NCBI GenBank assembly: GCA_964516325.1
Contig: CAZFAP010000104.1
Location: forward strand, 1 to 17,677
DNA: 17,677 nucleotides
Direction of reading: 5' to 3'
Source of the DNA: CAZFAP01 sp964516325
GTDB taxonomy: Bacteria; Auribacterota; JABMQX01
The notes below the pieces were generated by a model. That model was not told the DNA's origin. It did no database searches and saw only the letters and a program-made list of their open reading frames with translations. This document shows, one piece after another, positions 7,915-13,565 of the stretch. A program made the translations under genes and the position numbers. The number at the start of each line of letters is the position of its first letter. Positions within the stretch are counted from its first letter, which is position 1.

Positions 7915-8011
7915 CGGCGACAGCAACTCCGGCCAGGGTCTCCCAAAGAACTCTTCCGCGTGCGGGAGAGGTTCCAGACTCTCAGGCGCCTGCGCAATCC
8001 GAGAGCACATT
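7915..8011. repeat. Family F intergenic repeat, copy 2
   Basis: Ungapped partner of 4002-4098 (86 of 97 positions match). It begins 19 nt beyond the kinase stop codon on the minus strand. Confidence 0.85.
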
Positions 8012-8017
8012 GACCTT

Positions 8018-8029
8018 CCGCCGAAGCGG
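8018..8029 (-). terminator. UUCG-tetraloop hairpin abutting the kinase stop codon
   Basis: On the minus strand CCGC-TTCG-GCGG follows the TAA stop directly. C(UUCG)G is an unusually stable RNA tetraloop. The stem is only 4 bp and there is no U-run, so it may protect or pause the transcript rather than end it. Confidence 0.3.
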
Positions 8030-9349
8030 TTACGGCACGACCTGTTCGGGGGCGAACTGACTCACGGGTCGCTGCTCCTCGGGGGACTTCTTCTTAGGCG
8101 CTTTCAGAACCGCGGCGCCCGGCTCGAAGGTTACGGTGAAAACGGTCCCCTGTCCCACCCGGCTAGAGGCGGTTATGGAGGCATTGTGGGCTTCCACAAT
8201 CTGCCTCGCCAGACAGAGTCCAAGTCCTGTCCCATTCGCTTTTGTCGTGAAGAATGGGTCGAAGATTTTGGACATGTTTTCCGGGGGGATTCCCTCGCCG
8301 TTATCTTGTATCTCGACGCGAACGGAGGAGTCGGGACCGATGCCGCCGCGGATACACAGTGTGCCCGCGACACCCATGGCGTCAATCGCGTTAGTGAAAA
8401 TGGAGTAGAAAACCTGCTCCAGTTGCGCGGGGTCCGCCATAATCATCGGAAAATCGGGGCTGTACTCGCGGAACAGGTTGATCCGCTTCGCGTTCGTCTC
8501 CTCACTGACAGCGAACAGTGCCATGGAGATGATGTCTTTGAGGTCTGTCTCGGTCGTGTTGAGGTCTCGCGGATGAACGACGTTGAGAAGTTCCTCCACG
8601 ATCCGTTCAATCTTGTCAACTTCCTGATCAACCAAGTCCACGGTCTGAGCGACGTGCCCCGCCGAGCCGGAAATGTCTTTCCTGAGAAGCTGCATCCCTA
8701 GCTTAATGGAAGCCAGCGGATTGCGAACCTTGTGAGCGACAACCGCCGACATCTCGCCCAGGGTCATGAGCAACTCTCTTCTCGCCTTTTGCTCTCGGAG
8801 CCGGGCGACCTGGGAAAGGTCAACGAAGCTCGCCAGGACTCCCACAATCCGGTTGGACCTGTCTCTCAAGGGCGCGGTGCTGATTCCGATCCGGACGCGC
8901 TCGCCGTTCTTCTTGACCATCACGGTCTCTTCCTGGTGGAAGACCTGTCCCGTGTGCAGGCTTTCTGTCACCCACGACGGCTTGCCCCGTTCGAGCGCGA
9001 ACAACGTTTTCATGGGCTTGCCGACGACCTCGGCTTCGCTCAGGCCCAGCATGTTTTCGGCGGCTCGGTTGAAGAACGTCACGTTCTTCTCGAGGTCCAC
9101 GGTGAGTAGGCCGCCCGTGATGTTCTGCAAGATGCTCTCAATGAACCCCTCGTCCTGTTTGGACCTTTCTTTCGGCGAACGTCCAAACTCAGCGCGAGGC
9201 GGCACAGGGGGAGGTGGGGGGTCCCTGAGGACATCCGCCGGTAGCGCAGGCGTCTCGCCTGCATTCGCTCCTTTAATTGGGCATGAAGATGCAGGCGGGG
9301 ACGCCTGCGCCACTGGAGTATTCGTTTTCGTGCGCCTTGCTTTGTGCAT
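8030..9349 (-). CDS. Soluble PAS-domain sensor histidine kinase (NtrB/AtoS-like)
   Basis: A 439-residue two-component sensor kinase without membrane segments, so it probably senses a cytoplasmic signal. A family A repeat fills residues about 13-37 and a Pro-rich linker follows. A PAS domain spans about 68-180 (ILQNITGGLLTVD..FFNRAAENMLG). HisKA follows with His206 in VVAHKVRNPLASIKL. The HATPase_c domain has an N box (NAIDAMG, 320-326), G1 DNGEGIP (349-355), F box FDPFFTTK (363-370) and G2 GTGLGL (373-378). The residue after the phospho-acceptor His is Lys; the family usually has Glu or Asp. I chose the ATG at 9347-9349 because GGGAG lies 5-6 nt upstream; the in-frame ATG at 9361 has no clear ribosome site. 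No response regulator gene lies in the window. Its place among secretion/pilus genes suggests that it controls them, which is inference. Confidence 0.93.
   Translation of the reverse strand: MHKARRTKTNTPVAQASPPASSCPIKGANAGETPALPADVLRDPPPPPVPPRAEFGRSPKERSKQDEGFIESILQNITGGLLTVDLEKNVTFFNRAAENMLGLSEAEVVGKPMKTLFALERGKPSWVTESLHTGQVFHQEETVMVKKNGERVRIGISTAPLRDRSNRIVGVLASFVDLSQVARLREQKARRELLMTLGEMSAVVAHKVRNPLASIKLGMQLLRKDISGSAGHVAQTVDLVDQEVDKIERIVEELLNVVHPRDLNTTETDLKDIISMALFAVSEETNAKRINLFREYSPDFPMIMADPAQLEQVFYSIFTNAIDAMGVAGTLCIRGGIGPDSSVRVEIQDNGEGIPPENMSKIFDPFFTTKANGTGLGLCLARQIVEAHNASITASSRVGQGTVFTVTFEPGAAVLKAPKKKSPEEQRPVSQFAPEQVVP
9241..9313 (+). repeat. Family A palindromic element, copy 5 (inside the kinase gene)
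   Basis: 73-bp element close to the 5' end of the kinase gene. It encodes VAQASPPASSCPIKGANAGE plus TPAL before the PAS domain. The right outer arm has one mismatch (gcgccac for gcgctac), and the loop carries AATTGGGC instead of the usual CCCTCTGG-like sequence. Confidence 0.9.
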
Positions 9350-9649
9350 TGTATCTCCCATAGCCGTCGCCTGAATAGGAGCTCACACGCCCACGAGCTC
9401 AAAAACGCAACTCCGTGCCATAGAGCAAAGACCGAGCCACATGTGAACCCCGGCGCCACTCAGCCCATCGCCCTTTGGCGCTCCTCTGTCAAGGAATGCT
9501 TGCTCACTGCGCAGCATATGTGGTCGCAGGGTAACACTCCGTCGCACGCTCGCTCGCGGCAGCCATACAACTCAGGATCAATCTTGCTTTCGCCCGCCAG
9601 GCCTCCGCTGCGCAACCGTCAGCCGAGCATTTTTCGTGCGCCCCTGCCA
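9350..9649. other. Intergenic region (300 bp) with a decayed gene copy
   Basis: It holds the copy of the radical SAM gene's 3' end (9460-9593) and otherwise no recognisable gene. A near-match to a sigma-54 promoter exists about 60 nt upstream of the kinase start but has the wrong spacing. Confidence 0.6.
9460..9593 (-). pseudogene. Decayed copy of the 3' end of the radical SAM gene
   Basis: Positions 9458-9593 align without gaps to 13564-13699, the last 44 codons plus stop of the TIGR03960-type gene, with 117 of 136 matches. Read on the minus strand it still spells IDPELYGCRERACDGVLPCD, then ends VSKHSLTEERQRAMG and the same stop. The functional gene has IDPDFYASRERASDEILPWD at the matching place. 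The conserved Trp is now Cys. There is no start codon or upstream domain, so it is a gene remnant. Fourteen of the 19 differences are G/C swaps. Confidence 0.8.
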
Positions 9650-10702
9650 TCACCGAATTCGCAGGTTGTATCGCTTGGCTTTGAAAACAAACGTTATCTG
9701 CTCGGAGGATATTGCCGCTATTTCCAACTGCCCCAACTTCTGGCCCGGCTTGAACTCCCGTCCATCAATAAAAGCAAGATGCCCCCCGGCGTCTCTGTAC
9801 ACGCCGCTCACCTTCAAGCTGCGAAGAATGTTCTTGTTCGCCTCATCCTCCTCGCGCGTCAGAGTGGTGCTCGCTTTAGATTCAGGCGGAATCGCAGCCC
9901 CCGCATCCTTCTGCGGAGACTCATTGTTCGCTAAAGGTGAGCTGCCACTTATCTCCACCTCCGCGGCGGGGACGGATGCGTCAGCTCCTTTAGAATCAAC
10001 GTGTGTCCCCGGCGCGTCAGCCTCTGTCGGCTCCTGGGCGCCCGGCAACTCACTCCCCCCGCGCTCAGGCGGAGCTGACAAGCGAGCAGCGGCATTCGCC
10101 ATGAGACCGCTTTCGGAGGCGGGTCCCGGCGCTTGCACGAAGCTCGTCAAACTCGAGTCTGTACCGACATGATGTACATGCCGGCTTTCAGTCTTCTCCG
10201 AAGGGACGAGAATCTCCTTGGTGGCCGGATTGAGCATGTCATCCGCGGCGACGCGGCGAAGGATTCTCTTACCCAGAGAAATCACTTGCCCGCCGCCCCG
10301 GAAGGCCGCTATCGTCTTCGGCGATTGGCTTCTCCACGGCGCCCACAAAAGGAATACCGATAGGAGCACGAGTCCACCCGCGAGAACACAATAAGCCGTG
10401 ATTCTCGGGCGGAGCCAAAGACGACTCCTCAATCCGTCCTGGTAATGACTGGACGCTGGCAACGGGACGGTGGGACGGGTGCGTTTAGGCAAGTGATGCA
10501 CCCGCGTTGCTCTCGTAGCGCAGGCATCCCCGCCTGCATTCCCTGCTTTGGCTCTGGATGAAGATGCAGGCGGGGATGCCTGCGCTACCGACTCACCCTC
10601 CTGCGCCTTTGGGGACACCATATAAGCATGGTGTCCCCCCCGAGTCCGACCGGAAGTCGCCTTGCCTTCAACCTCTTTCAGACGGTCCATTATCGAACTC
10701 AC
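9650..10702 (-). CDS. GspB-like single-pass membrane protein (partner of GspA)
   Basis: A 350-residue protein. It has a basic N-terminal cytoplasmic part, one membrane segment at about 101-120 (ITAYCVLAGGLVLLSVFLLW), a low-complexity periplasmic linker, and a C-terminal domain of about 55 residues (295-350: LKVSGVYRDAGGHLAFIDGR, then a KPGQKL and VFKAKRYNLRIR). This layout and the small beta-rich end match the GspB/ExeB family, which works with GspA/ExeA to place the secretin in the envelope. The GspA-like gene lies directly upstream, which supports the call. I chose the GTG at 10700-10702, with AAGGTGA about 6 nt upstream; an ATG at 10690 is the alternative. It is heavily loaded with repeats: B at residues 22-31, A at 39-63 and E at 265-296, so over 60 residues come from repeats. 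Confidence 0.72.
   Translation of the reverse strand: MSSIMDRLKEVEGKATSGRTRGGHHAYMVSPKAQEGESVAQASPPASSSRAKAGNAGGDACATRATRVHHLPKRTRPTVPLPASSHYQDGLRSRLWLRPRITAYCVLAGGLVLLSVFLLWAPWRSQSPKTIAAFRGGGQVISLGKRILRRVAADDMLNPATKEILVPSEKTESRHVHHVGTDSSLTSFVQAPGPASESGLMANAAARLSAPPERGGSELPGAQEPTEADAPGTHVDSKGADASVPAAEVEISGSSPLANNESPQKDAGAAIPPESKASTTLTREEDEANKNILRSLKVSGVYRDAGGHLAFIDGREFKPGQKLGQLEIAAISSEQITFVFKAKRYNLRIR
9815..9909 (-). repeat. Family E coding repeat, copy 1 (in the gspB-like gene)
   Basis: 95-bp segment matching 14790-14884 without gaps at 88 of 95 positions. It encodes DAGAAIPPESKASTTLTREE and then DEANKNILRSL, immediately before the GspB-like C-terminal domain. It has a short inverted repeat (gcgaagaa / ttgttcgc, imperfect) at one end. 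Confidence 0.9.
10515..10588 (+). repeat. Family A palindromic element, copy 6 (in the gspB-like gene)
   Basis: 74-bp copy, one base longer than most, with both arms of the cccc/gggg type or their variants. Because of the extra base its coding frame changes midway: VAQASPPASSSRAKAGNAGG then DACAT, instead of ending GETPAL. Confidence 0.92.
10611..10638 (+). repeat. Family B hairpin, copy 2 (inside the gspB-like gene)
   Basis: Identical to the 28-bp copy at 1983-2010 but within the coding sequence, about codons 22-31, where it encodes GGHHAYMVSP. Confidence 0.9.
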
Positions 10703-10719
10703 GGCATGTCACCTTTTGT

Positions 10720-10746
10720 GGGGACACCATGTATGATGGTGTCCCC
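10720..10746. repeat. Family B hairpin, copy 3 (upstream of the gspB-like gene)
   Basis: Perfect 11-bp arms with a 5-nt loop (gtatg). It lies between the gspA-like stop codon and the gspB-like start, 17 nt before the GTG start. Confidence 0.9.
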
Positions 10747-10756
10747 TAAGACCTTC

Positions 10757-12694
10757 TCATTTCGGTAAACTCAAGCGGGGCACGCTGGCCAATCCGGGCG
10801 ATGCGTAGAGAAGAAGTTTGGTGTACCCGTCGGCTTCCCCGCTTGCCGTTAGACCATTATCCCTCTGAAAAGCCATCACGGCGGCAGTGGTGTCCGGAGT
10901 GAACCAGCCGCTTGCGTTACCGCCGTAATAGCCAATTCTCCTCATGTAGTCCTGGAGCTTGCGTACGCTGAGATTAAGACTTTGACCCTGCCTCAGAGGG
11001 TCGGGGCTAACAAAAGCGTCTCCAGAAAAGGCGATGGCGTTTCCGCCGTAGAGCTTCGAGAAGACCTGCATGTCCACTCTTTTTGTGCCTTCGGCGGTGC
11101 CGAGGTCCACCCAGGTTTCGCTCATGCCGACGAGGGCGACGAAACCTCTCTGCTCATCGGACTGCCCGATAATCTCCACCACGACAGGGAGATCTATCTT
11201 GCGGAGCCTCAGAATATCCGCCCGGAAACTCAGCCAACCCATCCCCGCAGCCTCCGCGAGACTCGGAAGATGTCCTCCGACCTCGTTGTAGCGCTCCCGA
11301 ACCGCCTCGATGACCGCCGAGGGCTTCCCCCAAAGCCGCAGAAGAGAACACAAAGGCTCAACTAACGAACGGTGAGCGACAATCTGGTAGTCTGATGCCG
11401 GTAGCGCAGGCGTCTCGCCTGCATTCGCTCCTTTCCCTGTGGATGAAGATGCAGGCGGGGACGCCTGCGCTACATCAAGTTTGGGACGAGGGGGTAGCGC
11501 CGCCAGCTCCGGTTGTTCCTCCTCGAAGAGAGGTTCCATGGTCGCCCCCAACGATCTCGGCACAGTCTGCCCCAGCCGTGTCGTGGCCCCGGCAAGAAAG
11601 GCAAGCTGCATCAAAGAGGGTGGTTGAACGAAAAGAGCTGCCTTCTCAGGACTACTGTAGCGCAGGCGTCTCGCCTGCATTCCATCCGCACGTCGGGCTG
11701 GGATTTCTCTGGCCGCCCGCGCAGTGAACTCACTCGGCAACTCGTCACCCTCTTTGGGGATGAGGGACTTTCCGGTAACGGTGACATAGGTGGACAAACC
11801 AATCAAAGCCGCCGCCACAATCAGCCCGACCACGGAAAAGACCCTGAGCACGGAGAACTCCCAACCCCAAAAGTGGCTCGGCGGCTTCCCGTAGCCCTCG
11901 ATTTCCGTTTCTGCCGCCAGGACCATTTTCTTGTCAATCTTCATCGAATTCGCCACGTAGCCCGCCAGGAGCGATTGGTCGCAAATCACGTTGACCATTC
12001 GAGGTATCCCGCGGGAGAAGCGGCAAATCTCGTTCAGGGCGTGGCTGGTGAAGACGATGTTCCCGGACGAGCCAGCAACCTTGAGCCGGTGATAGATGTA
12101 CTGAATCGTCTCCTTCTTTGTGATGGGAGTAATATGATGACGGACGGTAATACGCTGGTTGAGCTGCCTCAGTCGCGGGGAACCGAGGACTCGGCGAAGC
12201 TCCGGCTGACCGATGAGGACAATCTGCAAGAGCTTCTCCTTCTCCGTCTCGAGGTTCGAGAGCATCCGGATTTGCTCCATAACCGGAAAGGAGAGGTTCT
12301 GAGCCTCGTCAATGATCAGGACGACGTTTCGACCCTTCATCCGCTGCTCGAGGAGAAAACTGTTCAGCTCGTCAATAAGCTCTTTCTTGCTCTTGCCCGC
12401 GGTTGGGATTCCGAGTTCCTCGTTGATCGTTGTAAGGAGTTCCAGCTCCGACAGAAAGGAGTTCAAGACCAGGGCGACGTCCGTATTCGGTCCAAGTTTT
12501 TTCAGGAGCGCCCGGCAAAGGGTCGTCTTTCCAGACCCAACCTCTCCCGTCACCATGATGAAGCCCTTGCGGCTGTTGACTCCGTAAAGGAGATGGGCGA
12601 GAACCTCGCGATGAACGCGGCTTGGGTAAAGAAAATTGGCATCCGGCGTCAGGTTGAAGGGCGACTCTGACAATCCGTAGAAGTCGAGGTACAT
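10757..12694 (-). CDS. gspA: GspA/ExeA-like AAA ATPase with peptidoglycan-binding C-terminus
   Basis: A 645-residue ATPase of the GspA/ExeA family, which with GspB helps to assemble the type II secretin through the cell wall. The opening MYLDFYGLSESPFNLTPDAN is typical of the family. Walker A is GEVGSGKTT (50-58) and Walker B is VVLIIDEAQ (124-132). A membrane segment lies at about 282-306. The periplasmic part has a C39-peptidase-like fold region (about 433-560, including LLRLWG and PVVVEI), probably non-catalytic because no Cys/His pair is obvious, as is usual for ExeA. A PG_binding_1 domain follows at about 570-625 (VRKLQDYMRRIGYYGG..TAAVMAFQRDNGL). A half family A repeat (about 338-346) and a full one (about 408-432) lie in the linker after the membrane segment. 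It starts 28 bp after the DUF2344 gene and is followed by the GspB-like gene. The ribosome site is weak (GGAAGGAG is about 15 nt upstream). Confidence 0.93.
   Translation of the reverse strand: MYLDFYGLSESPFNLTPDANFLYPSRVHREVLAHLLYGVNSRKGFIMVTGEVGSGKTTLCRALLKKLGPNTDVALVLNSFLSELELLTTINEELGIPTAGKSKKELIDELNSFLLEQRMKGRNVVLIIDEAQNLSFPVMEQIRMLSNLETEKEKLLQIVLIGQPELRRVLGSPRLRQLNQRITVRHHITPITKKETIQYIYHRLKVAGSSGNIVFTSHALNEICRFSRGIPRMVNVICDQSLLAGYVANSMKIDKKMVLAAETEIEGYGKPPSHFWGWEFSVLRVFSVVGLIVAAALIGLSTYVTVTGKSLIPKEGDELPSEFTARAAREIPARRADGMQARRLRYSSPEKAALFVQPPSLMQLAFLAGATTRLGQTVPRSLGATMEPLFEEEQPELAALPPRPKLDVAQASPPASSSTGKGANAGETPALPASDYQIVAHRSLVEPLCSLLRLWGKPSAVIEAVRERYNEVGGHLPSLAEAAGMGWLSFRADILRLRKIDLPVVVEIIGQSDEQRGFVALVGMSETWVDLGTAEGTKRVDMQVFSKLYGGNAIAFSGDAFVSPDPLRQGQSLNLSVRKLQDYMRRIGYYGGNASGWFTPDTTAAVMAFQRDNGLTASGEADGYTKLLLYASPGLASVPRLSLPK
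11401..11473 (+). repeat. Family A palindromic element, copy 7 (in the gspA-like gene)
   Basis: 73-bp element encoding VAQASPPASSSTGKGANAGE plus TPAL in the linker between the membrane segment and the C39-like domain. It is nearly identical to copy 2; the loop has ccctgtgg where copy 2 has ccctctgg. Confidence 0.92.
11657..11682 (+). repeat. Family A half element, copy 8 (in the gspA-like gene)
   Basis: Only the left arm, gtagcgcaggcgtctcgcct followed by gcattc, is present; no right arm follows. It encodes GMQARRLRYS on the minus strand, a different frame from the full copies. It shows that a single arm can exist alone. Confidence 0.8.
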
Positions 12695-12722
12695 TATTGT
12701 TCTTCTTCGCTCCTTCCGAAGA

Positions 12723-13394
12723 TTACGCTGTCATTCCGGCACAGCAGCGGGTGTCCTGCTCCTCCTTCCAAAACACCCGTTTCTTGTGAATCCGAAGCTT
12801 CACCAGTTCCCCTGCCCCGACCCCAAGAAGGCTGCCAACCACGTCTTTGAGTCGTCCACCGCCTGGGGAATCCTCACGCAGGGTCAGGGACAAAACCTTT
12901 GTCCCGCAGTCCGTGTCCTGCCATGAGGCGCTCACAACGCGGCGCGCGAACTCCGTCCCGTGGCGACACAAACTGCTTTGAGCGCCTCCACCCCCCCAGC
13001 CGCCCCCCCCCGCCAGGGCACACGGGACCTCGATTTCATATTCGACGGCTGAGAAGCTTACCTGCAAGGACGGCACGGTTCCTTCCAGAATGCGCACCTC
13101 TTCCACGGACAACCCTTCTGGAAGGTGCTCCCGAAGGCTTCTCTCGATCGCCTCGGGGTCGGATTTGCTTCTGAGTTTTATGTCCAGGTACTCGCATTCG
13201 CTTGTCAAACCCAATGGGAGAGGCGGCCCGAAGGACAGCCGCAGCCTGGGGCTGAAACCCTGGGAATAAACCCCATCAATTCCGGCTCTTCTGACTGCCC
13301 GAAGGAAGGCGCGGGCCGTGTCAAGGTGTCCTATGAACCTGATCAGTCCGGTCTTGTGGTATTTGACTCGCGCCGTAACGCCCTGCATTTCCAT
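12723..13394 (-). CDS. DUF2344 / TIGR03936 family protein
   Basis: A 223-residue protein of the family usually found next to, or fused with, the TIGR03960 radical SAM protein. The N-terminal half is clear: LIRFIGHLDTARAFLRAVRR, then YSQGFSPRLRLSFGPPLPLG and EYLDIKL, the family's conserved blocks. The C-terminal half has SLTLREDSPGGGRLKDVVGS. The biochemical role is not established; its partners suggest RNA or translation-related modification. A Gly-rich segment (AGGGGWGGGG) separates the halves and comes from G-runs of 9 and 7 on the coding strand (12991-13011), a possible slippage site. The start is 13392-13394 or 13386-13388; a TGA lies two codons before the first ATG, and neither start has a good ribosome site. 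There is a 171-bp gap after the radical SAM gene and 28 bp before gspA. Confidence 0.9.
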   Translation of the reverse strand: MEMQGVTARVKYHKTGLIRFIGHLDTARAFLRAVRRAGIDGVYSQGFSPRLRLSFGPPLPLGLTSECEYLDIKLRSKSDPEAIERSLREHLPEGLSVEEVRILEGTVPSLQVSFSAVEYEIEVPCALAGGGGWGGGGAQSSLCRHGTEFARRVVSASWQDTDCGTKVLSLTLREDSPGGGRLKDVVGSLLGVGAGELVKLRIHKKRVFWKEEQDTRCCAGMTA

Positions 13395-13565
13395 TGGTCA
13401 AAAATGTAGTTACACGAAGCCCCCTGCGGCGGCTACTGCACCGGGTAGTCGCGGAGCAAGAATTTTGCCACAACTTTGCGCGGCGCCCGGCAAGTTGCCC
13501 ATGGCGCGCCGCCATTCAGTGGCTGAGCCAAAAGCTGTGAACGCTCCCTTATGATGGGCGGCAAC

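Larger units (their letters stand above)
7672..8029. other. Intergenic region (358 bp) between the kinase and the Roadblock-like gene
   Basis: The reading frame of the downstream gene stays open through this region to 8010, but the translation is Arg/Ser/Gly-rich, has no family resemblance, and includes family F copy 2. I treat it as non-coding. No clear promoter was recognised. Confidence 0.6.

Noticed and set aside
7672..8010. 113-codon N-terminal extension of the Roadblock-like gene
   Set aside because: Composition is non-coding-like, it includes intergenic repeat F, and a better start lies just before the first membrane segment.
9404..9424. Sigma-54-like promoter TGGCACGGAGTTGCG on the minus strand, about 60 nt upstream of the kinase start
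   Set aside because: Only 9 nt separate the GG and GC elements instead of the required 10, so I do not call it a promoter.
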